A stretch of DNA of 64,000 bases, taken from NCBI RefSeq assembly GCF_025753815.1, contig NZ_JAOWRF010000211.1, forward strand, positions 23,492 to 87,491, read 5' to 3'. The notes under the pieces are model-generated. The model was not told the DNA's origin, made no database searches, and saw only the letters and a list, made by a program, of their open reading frames with translations. The position numbers and the translations under genes were made by a program. Of the stretch, positions 55,304 through 63,923 are shown in pieces (within the stretch, counting starts at the first letter, position 1; the number at the start of each line of letters is the position of its first letter). This DNA is from Plectonema radiosum NIES-515 (lineage in GTDB: Bacteria; Cyanobacteriota; Cyanobacteriia; Cyanobacteriales; Nostocaceae).

Positions 55304-55786
55304 ATGAAAAAAACACTAATCTACTCTGCTGCATTAGCAATTACTACATTATTGCTTTCTTCTAACTACGCAAGTGCAAGAAATAATAATGGTAGTGTCA
55401 CCCATATTGATGGAAACGTGCAATTTCCCCTTACACGCTGGCAGATTGTCAGACATACTTTCCGGATACATGTCCCGAAAAATAGCAAGGCTCTTACCGA
55501 GCTAATTATCAATATTCCAGATAATATAACTTTGAGTAATGACATCAAGAATATTGATGTTGTAGATGAAAAGGAGCATAAAATCAACACTAATGTTTCT
55601 ATCAACGGGAGAACAATCTTATTAGCTTTCCCCGAAGCCGTTGCTCCTAATACTAAGTTTTATATTGAACTAAAGAATGTCAAAAGACCAACTATTAGTA
55701 GGAATTCTATCTACCACTTATCGGTTAAAATCGTTGGCAGCGATGCAGAAATTACCATAGGTGTAGCTCAGTTTCACACATATTAA
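55304..55786 (+). CDS. DUF2808 family exported protein
   Basis: A 160-residue cyanobacterial protein with a Sec signal (KKTLIYSAALAITTLLLSSNYASA, cleavage after about residue 25). The DUF2808 body runs YRFxIHVPKNS-like (HTFRIHVPKNSKALTELIIN), LLAFPEAVAPNTKFYIELKNV, then YHLSVKIVGSDAEITIGVAQ. The fold and job of DUF2808 are not known; proteins of this kind occur in operons of stress and metal response in cyanobacteria. It lies between the metal lipoprotein and the response regulator, 15 bases ahead of the latter. Confidence 0.85.
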   Translation: MKKTLIYSAALAITTLLLSSNYASARNNNGSVTHIDGNVQFPLTRWQIVRHTFRIHVPKNSKALTELIINIPDNITLSNDIKNIDVVDEKEHKINTNVSINGRTILLAFPEAVAPNTKFYIELKNVKRPTISRNSIYHLSVKIVGSDAEITIGVAQFHTY

Positions 55787-55801
55787 TTATGGGTAATTTT
55801 T

Positions 55802-56494
55802 ATGAGGGTGCTATTAGTCGAAGATGAACCAGATTTAGGTGCTGCTATTAAGCGAACTCTTACCCAGCACAAGTATTTGGTAGATTGGGTTTTAGATGGT
55901 AATGAAGCATGGGCATATTTAGATAATAGCTGGACGCAATATACGGTAGCTATTCTCGATTGGATGCTTCCGGGAATCTCAGGTTTAGAATTGTGCAAAC
56001 AGTTACGTCAAAATAAAAATCCTCTACCTGTGTTAATGTTGACGGCAAAAGACACAATGGAAGATAAAGTTGCTGGTTTGGATGCAGGTGCTGATGATTA
56101 TTTGGTTAAGCCATTTGGAATGGCTGAATTATTAGCGCGGTTGCGTGCTTTGCAAAGGCGATCGCCTCAATTTCAACCCCAACAACTTTCTGTTGGCAAC
56201 CTCACTTTAGATTACGGCAACAGTACGGTCAGTCACAATTTTCAGGCTGATAAACAGGTTATTCTCTTAACTAATAAAGAATTTCAGCTATTAGAATACT
56301 TTATGAAACATCCAAATCAAATTGTCACAAGTGAACAGATTCGTTATCAGCTTTGGGAAGTAAGTTCAGAAACTATGAGTAATGTAGTGGCAGCACAAAT
56401 GCGCTTGCTGCGTCGCAAATTAACTAATAGTGGTTGTGCGAACTTGATCGAAACTTTGCATGGCTTAGGATATCGTCTCAATCTCACGCCATGA
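55802..56494 (+). CDS. rppA: OmpR-family response regulator (RppA/NrsR-like)
   Basis: A DNA-binding response regulator of 230 residues. The receiver has acidic pocket E7-D8, phospho-acceptor D53 (ILDWMLPG), T81 and K103 (LVKPFGM). The C-terminal winged helix has LLTNKEFQLLEYFMKHPNQIV and NVVAAQMRLLRRKL. The whole sequence resembles RppA of Synechocystis, also called NrsR, which controls nickel and redox responses. Its stop overlaps the kinase start by four bases (ATGA), so the pair is coupled. It likely controls the efflux genes upstream. Confidence 0.9.
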   Translation: MRVLLVEDEPDLGAAIKRTLTQHKYLVDWVLDGNEAWAYLDNSWTQYTVAILDWMLPGISGLELCKQLRQNKNPLPVLMLTAKDTMEDKVAGLDAGADDYLVKPFGMAELLARLRALQRRSPQFQPQQLSVGNLTLDYGNSTVSHNFQADKQVILLTNKEFQLLEYFMKHPNQIVTSEQIRYQLWEVSSETMSNVVAAQMRLLRRKLTNSGCANLIETLHGLGYRLNLTP

Positions 56495-57885
56495 ATCAAA
56501 ATAAGCTGTTTAATTTGACCCGCATTCGTTTAGCATTGTCATATGCAATGGTCATGGGTGTGATTTTAAGTTTGTGCGGATTTGGTGTCTATAAAGCAGT
56601 ATTTCATGCCCATTGGGTAACATTAGACCAAGAAGTAGAATCTGTTGCGGGAACTTTACACGATAGTATTGAACTGAAACTAAAGCAACCTGGACGCATA
56701 GAAACAGTCATAGAAGAGCTTTTACCAAATATTTGCGTAGTTGCAGACAAATGCATTCAAGAACAATCAAATCCCAAACGTCATACTCTTACTGCCATTA
56801 ATCAAGGCTATTATTATGTGCGTTTTTTTGATAATTCCGGACGCTTGATTGCGATCGCAGGGGGAGCACAAAAACTGTCTCCTGTTTTGAATAAAAAACT
56901 TTGGCAAACTCTCAAAGATAGCCAGGGCAAGTCATACCACCAAATTTCTTTTGTGCTGCACACCCAAGATAATCGCAATTGGGGATACATCCAAGTCGGG
57001 CGAAGTCTGGAAGATTTTAATAGTTATTTAGATGCGGTAAAATTGATTTTAGCATTGGGATTGCCATTAGCAATGGGTTTGGTTGCTGTTGCTAGTTGGT
57101 GGTTAGCAGGATTAGCGATGCAACCGATTTACCAATCTTACAGACAGATTCAACAGTTTACAGCGGATGCCGCACATGAATTGCGAACACCTTTAGCAGC
57201 GACACAAGCAACGGTGGAATCAGCACTTTTAATGCCGCAACTAGATGAAGCAGAAGCGCGGGATATTTTACAAACTCTACAGCGTCAGAATTTGCGACTG
57301 ATTACCCTAGTTTCAGATTTGCTGCTGTTAGCTCGTTTGGATAAACAACCGACGCTGCGACAGGAATGTTGCTTGAATGAAATTGTCAGCGATTTAATTG
57401 AGGAATTTGCCGCAATGGCGTATACTGCCAAAGTGACGCTGACATCTTCTATAGGAGTGGATGAACCTATAAATATTATCAGCAATTGCGATCAGCTTTA
57501 TCGTTTAATTTCTAACTTAATTGTGAATGCAATTCAATATACACCAACTGGGGGGAAAGTCACTGTTGTTTTAGATCGCAGTGAGAATTATGCTGTGATT
57601 CAAGTTGAAGATAATGGTATTGGGATTGCACAACAAGAGATACCGCGAATTTTTGATCGCTTCTATCGAGTCAATAGCGATCGCTCTCGTAGCAGTGGTG
57701 GTTCTGGATTAGGTTTAGCGATGGCAAGAGCGATCGTTCAAGCACACCAAGGCAACTTTAACGTACAAAGCGAATTAGGTAAAGGTAGCACTTTTACCGT
57801 TCAATTACCTTTCGATGTCGCTCCACTTGACAGCATTCGTTCTCAATTTAAATCGTTGTATCCTAGCAAATCTAAATTTCAGTAA
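56491..57885 (+). CDS. rppB: Sensor histidine kinase (RppB/NrsS-like)
   Basis: A membrane sensor kinase of 464 residues. ATG at 56491 overlaps the regulator stop; the open frame reaches a TTG further up but this ATG is preferred. Membrane helices at about 14-34 and 184-207 enclose a periplasmic sensor of about 150 residues with a cysteine pair C82 and C88 (NICVVADKC). The catalytic part has the H-box AADAAHELRTPLA (H229), N-box NLIVNAIQYTP, G1 VEDNGIGIA and G2 GSGLGLAMA. Its layout is like Synechocystis RppB/NrsS. The signal is probably a metal or redox cue. Confidence 0.9.
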   Translation: MNQNKLFNLTRIRLALSYAMVMGVILSLCGFGVYKAVFHAHWVTLDQEVESVAGTLHDSIELKLKQPGRIETVIEELLPNICVVADKCIQEQSNPKRHTLTAINQGYYYVRFFDNSGRLIAIAGGAQKLSPVLNKKLWQTLKDSQGKSYHQISFVLHTQDNRNWGYIQVGRSLEDFNSYLDAVKLILALGLPLAMGLVAVASWWLAGLAMQPIYQSYRQIQQFTADAAHELRTPLAATQATVESALLMPQLDEAEARDILQTLQRQNLRLITLVSDLLLLARLDKQPTLRQECCLNEIVSDLIEEFAAMAYTAKVTLTSSIGVDEPINIISNCDQLYRLISNLIVNAIQYTPTGGKVTVVLDRSENYAVIQVEDNGIGIAQQEIPRIFDRFYRVNSDRSRSSGGSGLGLAMARAIVQAHQGNFNVQSELGKGSTFTVQLPFDVAPLDSIRSQFKSLYPSKSKFQ

Positions 57886-58185
57886 AATTTTAAACGTAGT
57901 AAGCGGTTTACCGCTTAAAACCGAAGCTTTGAGCGGTAAACCGCTCACTACGAAGTAGGAGAGTATTTTAGGTTTAATTTTGCCTACTTACTTCCAAAAG
58001 AAGAATAACTCTTGACTTTTGACCAATAGACCTCTGGGAAAATTAAATATGCGTTGTCCAAAACCCCAAGAGACGTAGCACAGAATCGTCACAATAATTG
58101 TTTTCCACGACGTTTGTCTAATAACCAATGACCAATTCCTAGTAAAATAACTTGGCATTGCCTTTACATCTAGAGGTTAAGAATC
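57886..58185. repeat. Spacer with inverted repeat and a diverged MITE-like copy
   Basis: It holds a 14-bp perfect inverted repeat (agcggtttaccgct at 57902-57915 and its complement at 57932-57945), which may act as a hairpin at the end of the kinase transcript. From 58027 to 58120 lies a diverged relative of the element at 55152 (TAGAC... ATGCGTTGTCC... GTTTTCC... GTCTA). The rest holds the mtnP promoter, not placed. Confidence 0.65.
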
Positions 58186-59058
58186 ATGGCTCAAGCGAAG
58201 ATTGGGATTATTGGTGGCAGCGGTTTATACAAAATGGATGCGCTTAAAGATGTAGAGGAGGTGCATGTTGAAACACCGTTTGGTTCACCTTCTGATGCTT
58301 TGATTTTGGGAACTTTGTCCGGGACGCAGGTAGCTTTTTTAGCGCGTCACGGTCGCAATCATACGCTTTTGCCTTCGGAGTTGCCGTTTCGTGCGAATAT
58401 CTATGCCATGAAGCAATTGGGTGTGGAGTATTTAATTTCGGCTAGTGCGGTGGGTTCGTTGAAGGAAGAAGCTAAACCACTGGATATGGTGGTTCCGGAT
58501 CAGTTTATTGATCGAACCAAAAATCGGGTTTCGACTTTCTTCGGGGAAGGAATTGTCGCTCATATTGCTTTTGGCGATCCGATTTGTGGTAATTTAGCTG
58601 GAGTTTTGGGGGATGCGATCGCTTCTCTCAATTTACCAGATGTAAATCTCCATCGCGGTGGTACTTACGTGTGTATGGAAGGACCAGCATTTTCAACTAA
58701 GGCAGAATCGCATCTTTACCGCAGTTGGGGTGCGACGGTAATCGGGATGACGAATTTACCAGAAGCGAAGTTAGCAAAGGAAGCAGAAATCGCTTATGCA
58801 ACTTTGGCGTTAGTAACAGATTATGATTGTTGGCACTCAGATCACGATAGTGTGACGGTGGAAATGGTGATTGCAAATTTACAGCGGAATGCGGTAAATG
58901 CTCAAAAGGTGATTCAAGAAACTGTCCGACGGGTGAGTGAAAATCCGCCGTCATCTGATGCTCATTCAGCCTTGAAGTATGCGATTTTGACTAATTTGGA
59001 AAAAGTGCCGACGGCAACAAAACAGAAGCTAGGATTGCTGTTGCAGAAGTATTTTTAG
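58186..59058 (+). CDS. mtnP: S-methyl-5'-thioadenosine phosphorylase
   Basis: Splits 5'-methylthioadenosine with phosphate into adenine and methylthioribose-1-phosphate in the methionine salvage route, cytoplasmic, 290 residues, the family length. [13 protein letters not shown] (7-19) is the phosphate loop, [26 protein letters not shown] (about 49-75) the signature region, [21 protein letters not shown] and [17 protein letters not shown] the active-site region, and DYDCWH the base-binding acid. It runs alone after the metal island and converges with the NAD-binding gene downstream. Confidence 0.95.
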   Translation: MAQAKIGIIGGSGLYKMDALKDVEEVHVETPFGSPSDALILGTLSGTQVAFLARHGRNHTLLPSELPFRANIYAMKQLGVEYLISASAVGSLKEEAKPLDMVVPDQFIDRTKNRVSTFFGEGIVAHIAFGDPICGNLAGVLGDAIASLNLPDVNLHRGGTYVCMEGPAFSTKAESHLYRSWGATVIGMTNLPEAKLAKEAEIAYATLALVTDYDCWHSDHDSVTVEMVIANLQRNAVNAQKVIQETVRRVSENPPSSDAHSALKYAILTNLEKVPTATKQKLGLLLQKYF

Positions 59059-59092
59059 ACACGAACTGATGAGGGTTATGACGTTGAAAGCA

Positions 59093-59740
59093 CTACCGTC
59101 CTAACGCTTTGAGTCCAAGATTCGGGAATAGCTGACTGGCGACGGCAAACTGCACCCATGCGGTTGCCAGTGTCTCTAAAGAGCGGGCGGTTATCAGTTT
59201 CCCAGCATCTATAGCGTCGTACCCACACTCCGAAATCAAGCCTGCAACGATCGCTTTTGCGTCGGCATCATCCCCACAGTAAAAGATGCTGGGACGGTCA
59301 TCGCCGAACTGTCTGGAGTCTGAAGCAATGATTTCGGCAAAGGTCGTATTAAACGCTTCGACCACCTTTGCTTTCGGTGCCAGTTGTTGAATCGTTTCAG
59401 CAACCGAAATTTTTAAATCAGTTGCCAAGCCAATCGTTTGACCCGTAAAGTCAGGTTGCAAGGCACTGACACAGGTGATGATAATTTTGCCGTCTAGAGA
59501 ACCTGTGGTACGGAACACTTCCTCTAAGCTAGGTGCCCACACTGCCAGCACGATCACATCGCTTTCTGCAACCGCTACTTCAGGTGTCCCAACTTTTGCG
59601 GTTTTGCCTGCGGACGCGGCAAGTTGGTGGAGCTTACTTTCATCTCTAGAATAAGAAAAGATGATTTGATGTCCGGCTTTTGCCCAGATTTTGCCCAAGC
59701 CCCCACCCATATTACCAGAACCAATGATACCAATGTTCAT
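59093..59740 (-). CDS. F420-dependent NADP reductase-like NAD(P)-binding protein
   Basis: A 215-residue Rossmann protein. NIGIIGSGNMGGGLGKIWAKAG (2-23) is the dinucleotide loop, followed by SYSRDESKL, VIVLAVWAP and KVVEAFNTTFAEI, the pattern of NpdG/ProC-like NADP oxidoreductase (coenzyme F420-dependent) family members. Cyanobacteria use F420-type cofactors in photolyase, but most such short homologues act with unknown partners, so the substrate is left open. It converges with mtnP and lies 13 bases past the dead nicO fragment, which may have been its operon partner. Confidence 0.8.
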   Translation of the reverse strand: MNIGIIGSGNMGGGLGKIWAKAGHQIIFSYSRDESKLHQLAASAGKTAKVGTPEVAVAESDVIVLAVWAPSLEEVFRTTGSLDGKIIITCVSALQPDFTGQTIGLATDLKISVAETIQQLAPKAKVVEAFNTTFAEIIASDSRQFGDDRPSIFYCGDDADAKAIVAGLISECGYDAIDAGKLITARSLETLATAWVQFAVASQLFPNLGLKALGR

Positions 59741-59752
59741 ATTTTTTATACT

Positions 59753-60402
59753 CTAAATTACAGCACAAGCAGTTAACACGCTTCTTGTTGCAATCACCGC
59801 GATCGCACTCACAATTGGTGCATACCGCTGCAACGGTTGAAGCGATGGCAAATCACCCAGCCATTGATGGGCATAAACGACGGCAAGTCCAATTGCAGTT
59901 ATTGACATCTCCCCCGGCTGGAAGCACGGGGGATTCGCGCGCGATGTTGCTACGGGTCTAAAAGACCACTTTGCAACGTTACAATATGATTTATTTAATT
60001 GCGTAAACAAATCAATTTGTTGTGGCACTGTCAAAATGCCCTACCCACCTCGACTAGGTTTAGTCCTAGCTGTATGGCTACTTAAAAGTTTAAGTGCGTA
60101 AATATGTTTTTTGTTATGGAGTTTTTCATCCTATATGTATGTACGCACTTTGATTTTATCAAAAATGTCTAATAAATTAGACAATTAGCTTTCATCCCCC
60201 GGCTGGAAGCCGGAGGTTCTCAGCATAAGTAGGATAGAACTGCAAACCCAAAACTGAAGGCACTGACCAACATTAAACCATAAATCGTGTGATGGAGCGC
60301 GATCGCACGCTCGCAACAACACAAGTGCTGAGGCACAAGGAACTAAACCACCTGCAATTCCTAAGGTTAGCAGGTTGTAGGTACTCAATAACTTTCTACC
60401 CC
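59753..60402 (-). pseudogene. NicO-type nickel/cobalt transporter, frameshifted and interrupted
   Basis: Two parts of one NicO-like gene are visible. The upstream part (about 60402-60232) reads LLTLGIAGGLVPCASALVLL, then after a +1 shift AIALHHTIYGLMLVSAFSFG. The downstream part (about 59906-59753) reads TAIGLAVVYAHQWLGDLPSL and SAIAVIA near the end. Between them lies an IS200/IS605-type remnant. The N-terminal half of the protein is missing; a repeat starts at 60411. With a frameshift, an insertion and a lost 5' part, this gene is dead. NicO proteins export Ni or Co, so the loss sits oddly beside the metal-efflux island. Confidence 0.75.
59907..60230. mobile_element. IS200/IS605-type remnant inserted in the nicO gene
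   Basis: A stretch of about 325 bases without an intact transposase. Each end carries the subterminal palindrome common to IS200/IS605 ends: cccccg... cggggg at 59911-59932 and ccggct/agccgg at 60199-60213, both around the core ggctggaagc. It interrupts the NicO reading frame. It is probably a non-autonomous relic mobilised in trans. Confidence 0.7.
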
Positions 60403-60410
60403 TAACTTTA

Positions 60411-60439
60411 GTACAGACGTTCCTCAGGAACGTCTCTAC
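60411..60439. repeat. Palindromic repeat at the old 5' edge of nicO
   Basis: The inverted repeat gtacagacgttcct and aggaacgtctctac, with a one-base centre and one mismatch, is of the same family as at 1444 and 54589. It marks the place where the nicO homology stops. Confidence 0.7.
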
Positions 60440-60451
60440 AACTCCTAATTA

Positions 60452-62620
60452 TTAAACTACCTGAAAAATAAAGCTGAGGCTTGCCCAATTATTTACATTT
60501 AAGGCGTAAAAATCGGTACTTTGGCTGGTTGTCTCCCTCGCTGCGCTTGCGTTGTGTAAGTCAAGGAGAAGGGCTTGGGCTACTTCTAAGGGTTTGGACA
60601 ATTCGATAATGGGTTGTTTATCTGCGGTGGAATATTTCGCAGATTTAAGGGCAGTGAGGGTTTGGGTGAAGGGTGCGGTGCTAAAAATTATTTGGTGTTC
60701 GCATTCGTCAGCGGAACCGGGAATTACCCATTCGGAATTAGTGGCACTTTTTGGTAAGGTGATAATTTCACCAGGAGCGATGACGACTTCTTTTAGGGGT
60801 GGTTTGGTTTCGGCATTAGGTTCTTGGCTGCTTTGCGTCGGGTAAAATGCGATCGCACTTCTACTACTATTTAATCCTAGTAGCATGAAATATATCGGGC
60901 GATCGCTCAAATTTTCCACGCGGTACTGGATCCTGCTACCTATCGGTACGGTGGGAACATATCCGGCTTCCCGAATCAGTAATTTCTGATTCAATTGTCC
61001 TGTCACTCGCACTGTCTCGCGTTGCATGACAAAGCGGGGTGTAATACCGCTAATTATCTCTAAACTAGCTTTGAGTGCCAAGCGAGAAGAACCTTCGTTT
61101 TCTGTCAGTCGCCATAATTTCGCTGCTAGCAAAGTTTGCAATCTTCCCCCTAAGCGTTGTACTGCGACTTTAGCCGCTTCTCCCTCAACGCCGGCGGTGT
61201 TGGGAATCAATTCGCCTGTCAGAGAAAATAAACCGTAGCGACTGGGAGATGCTGGTGAATCAGAAAGTTTTGTTTCTGGTAATTTGCCAAATAGATAATC
61301 GGCTGGTTGTTCTCCCGCAGTTACACTAGACACGTGAGAAATCGTCGCAAAACCACTGGTAGCATCTACGCGTTCAATTCTTTCTAGTTTAGTACTCAGA
61401 GCAACGCTTAAGTTAATATTTTTGGGTAAAACTCGCTCTTGTTCTTGGACTAATTGCCCGACTTTTAAAGGAGTTGCAGTTTCAATTAGGTCGGAGATTT
61501 GCGCTTTTGCGGTTAATCCGTTACGCGATCGCAATACAATTTGTATATTCGCATTCTCGCTGACTAAACTTAGTCGCGAATTTACTCCGTAATACTCCAG
61601 CACTTGTGGAGGTATTCCGGCTAACCACACTTGAGCCGTTTTGCCCTCTTCTTCTGTTGCTATCACTACCCCTTCTGCACCAATGATGCTTTCTCTAAGA
61701 AAAAGATCGCTAACTAATGTAGATTGATTTTTTTTGCTATTTAATAATGCTGGTTGCTGTTTACCACCGAGTTGGCGCATAGAATTTCCCACCCGCGACA
61801 AAGTGTGAATAATTGTCGTTGCTGGGGTTGCTTCCCACAAATACTGCGTCAAAGCGTAGGTAAATAATCCAGCGCTGAAACCAGATAATAGTATTTCCTT
61901 CGCCAACTCTTGAGGATTAGAGGTGGCAGATAGCAGTAGCGGTGGGGTTACATCGCCCACACTTTTGCTTTGAAGTTGTTTTTGGAATTCGAGTTCTCCG
62001 GCTGCTAGTTCAGCCTCTGCTGGCATTTGATAGGCGCGAATTCGCGATGCTGTTGAAGGAGTGATTAATGGCGCATGATAGCTCGTATCGAGGATTGCTG
62101 TTACTCGTGCACTCAGCGATCGCCACAATAACATCAATGTTTCTTCTAATAAACAACAATTGACTATTTTGTTCTTTTCTGATATGTAAGTCCCATCAAA
62201 GGGAATGAGAGTGTTTACCAAGGATTCTTCTGCTGCGTTTAATTTAATCCGGCTGCCATAACCGCTAAAGTGGAAGACAACCACATCCGATGGTTTTGCA
62301 TCCACAAGATGATTTAAAACAGCATTTTCAATCGCAACTCTTGTCGCTTGTTCATCAGTCAAAGTCAAAATATCTGACTCTTGAAAGCCAAAGCGGTAAA
62401 TCAAAAGTTCCTTTTGCAGTTCGACATCAGTTAAACAGCCACCAAGTGCTAAATTTTGGGGATATTTATTGATACCTATCAATAATGCCAGTTTCCGCGG
62501 GCTGGGTTGTGCCAAAGCTTGGTAATAGCGATTACTTAAGGACAACCACCCAGCCTCAGTCACTCCCAACGCCGCCAGTATAAAGCCAATCCGTTGTAAA
62601 AACGTTCGTCGCTTCATCAT
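60452..62620 (-). CDS. Tat-exported orthocaspase homologue with Tyr-Ser in place of His-Cys
   Basis: A 722-residue caspase-fold (peptidase C14/orthocaspase) protein. KRRTFLQRIGFILAALG (3-19) is a Tat-like signal. The caspase domain (about 42-260) has LALLIGINKYP, LGGCLTDV and DVVVFHFSGYG (112-122) where active members have SGHG, so the catalytic His is Y121. DTSYH (178-182) stands for D-x-C-x-S, so the catalytic Cys is S180. This is the YS arrangement known from inactive cyanobacterial orthocaspases. The C-terminal 300 residues contain a DUF4384-like domain (LKVGQLVQEQERVLP, SRIQYRVENLSDRPIYFMLLGL). It is probably a non-proteolytic scaffold or regulator in the periplasm. Confidence 0.9.
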   Translation of the reverse strand: MMKRRTFLQRIGFILAALGVTEAGWLSLSNRYYQALAQPSPRKLALLIGINKYPQNLALGGCLTDVELQKELLIYRFGFQESDILTLTDEQATRVAIENAVLNHLVDAKPSDVVVFHFSGYGSRIKLNAAEESLVNTLIPFDGTYISEKNKIVNCCLLEETLMLLWRSLSARVTAILDTSYHAPLITPSTASRIRAYQMPAEAELAAGELEFQKQLQSKSVGDVTPPLLLSATSNPQELAKEILLSGFSAGLFTYALTQYLWEATPATTIIHTLSRVGNSMRQLGGKQQPALLNSKKNQSTLVSDLFLRESIIGAEGVVIATEEEGKTAQVWLAGIPPQVLEYYGVNSRLSLVSENANIQIVLRSRNGLTAKAQISDLIETATPLKVGQLVQEQERVLPKNINLSVALSTKLERIERVDATSGFATISHVSSVTAGEQPADYLFGKLPETKLSDSPASPSRYGLFSLTGELIPNTAGVEGEAAKVAVQRLGGRLQTLLAAKLWRLTENEGSSRLALKASLEIISGITPRFVMQRETVRVTGQLNQKLLIREAGYVPTVPIGSRIQYRVENLSDRPIYFMLLGLNSSRSAIAFYPTQSSQEPNAETKPPLKEVVIAPGEIITLPKSATNSEWVIPGSADECEHQIIFSTAPFTQTLTALKSAKYSTADKQPIIELSKPLEVAQALLLDLHNASAARETTSQSTDFYALNVNNWASLSFIFQVV

Positions 62621-62732
62621 TAGTTATCAACCTACCCTACTAGGAGCCACTTCGGGTCTAAGGAACATTAGCTATCAGCTTAAAGGGCTGAAGTGTGTAG
62701 GGTAAAGAAAAACTTGTACTTGTTTAAGTTTA

Positions 62733-63923
62733 CTAGATGTGCATATACCAGCTATCTTCTACGCGCATTGCCCGGGTCAACTCTGCTGCTACTTCCGGAC
62801 GAGAGAATTCTGGTGGAGGTGATTCACCTCGACGCAGCATTTCGCGTACTTTTGTTCCCGACAAGTGAATGCGTTCTTCTGGTTTGCTGGGACTGGTTTT
62901 CGTCGTCGCCATTTGCTTGGTGCGGGTACAATAGAAAGCGTGTTCAAACTTCATTGGCACAATCCCTAATTCACCAGGATCAAACTCATCGAAGATATGT
63001 TGAGCGTCGTATGTGCCGTAATAGTTACCCACGCCAGCATGATCCCGTCCGACGATAAAGTGAGTACAGCCGTAGTTTTTGCGGACTAAAGCATGAAAAA
63101 TCGCTTCCCGTGGACCTGCATAACGCATTGCTGCGGGATTGATTGCTAAAGTGACGCGATCGCGCGGATAATAATGTTCCAGCAAAATTTCATAACAGCG
63201 CATCCGCACATCAGCTGCGATGTCATCATCTTTCGTCGCTCCCACCAAAGGATGCAAAAATAAAGCATCCACTGTTTCTAAAGCGCATTTTTGGATATAT
63301 TCATGAGCACGGTGGATCGGGTTGCGAGTTTGGAAACCAACAATCGTTTTCCAGCCATTGACTTTGAACATCTCTCGTGATTCGGCTGGATCGATTTGGT
63401 AGGTGGGAAACTGGGAATGGGGTTTGCGTTGCAATAGCCAGATGTCGCCGGCAAGATTTACAGAACCTTGCTTATATAGTACTTGCACCCCTGGATGGTT
63501 GACATCATCGGTGCGGTAGACATTAATTGCTTCGCGCTTTTTGTCGTAGCGATACTTTGAAGTGAGTTGCAAAACCCCGATAAACTCACCTATGGAGTTA
63601 TCCAACCGAATCAAGTTGCCTTCGGTAAGAGGGGAAGCAATTTCTTCTGTTACCGACAGTGTAATCGGAATTGACCACGGCAAACCGTTGGCAAGACGCA
63701 TTTGGCTGACAACGCGATCGTAGTCCTCTTGATTCATAAAACCCGTCAGAGGGCTAAAACCGCCGATCGCGATCATTTCTAAATCAGAAACAGCTCGCTC
63801 ATCTAGTTGCACTTGCGGCAAAACATCAGCTTTGGAGAGAAATTCCTCTCTTTGCTCTGCGGTAGCGATGCGATTCACTAACTGTCCACCGTGGGGAGCA
63901 ATGGTATCTGGATGGTAACTCAA
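62733..63923 (-). CDS. sat: Sulfate adenylyltransferase (ATP sulfurylase)
   Basis: Makes adenosine 5'-phosphosulfate from ATP and sulfate, the first step of sulfate assimilation, cytoplasmic, 396 residues. Q198[10 protein letters not shown] carries the HxxH and the R/Q residues of the active site, and [17 protein letters not shown] and [24 protein letters not shown] are the other family signatures. No fused APS kinase domain is present, as usual in cyanobacteria. The start is TTG, with AAGGGG just upstream; [19 protein letters not shown] is the expected N-terminus. It is its own unit at the edge of the window. Confidence 0.95.
   Translation of the reverse strand: MSYHPDTIAPHGGQLVNRIATAEQREEFLSKADVLPQVQLDERAVSDLEMIAIGGFSPLTGFMNQEDYDRVVSQMRLANGLPWSIPITLSVTEEIASPLTEGNLIRLDNSIGEFIGVLQLTSKYRYDKKREAINVYRTDDVNHPGVQVLYKQGSVNLAGDIWLLQRKPHSQFPTYQIDPAESREMFKVNGWKTIVGFQTRNPIHRAHEYIQKCALETVDALFLHPLVGATKDDDIAADVRMRCYEILLEHYYPRDRVTLAINPAAMRYAGPREAIFHALVRKNYGCTHFIVGRDHAGVGNYYGTYDAQHIFDEFDPGELGIVPMKFEHAFYCTRTKQMATTKTSPSKPEERIHLSGTKVREMLRRGESPPPEFSRPEVAAELTRAMRVEDSWYMHI

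Noticed and set aside
59753..60034. A separate 93-residue gene
   Set aside because: It begins with TTG inside the IS200/IS605-type remnant, and its C-terminal half is the end of the broken nicO gene.
60185..60388. A separate 67-residue gene
   Set aside because: Its N-terminal part is a NicO piece; after about residue 24 it runs out of frame into the insertion.
62693..63058. A 121-residue plus-strand frame
   Set aside because: It lies over the 3' end of ATP sulfurylase on the opposite strand and has no family features.
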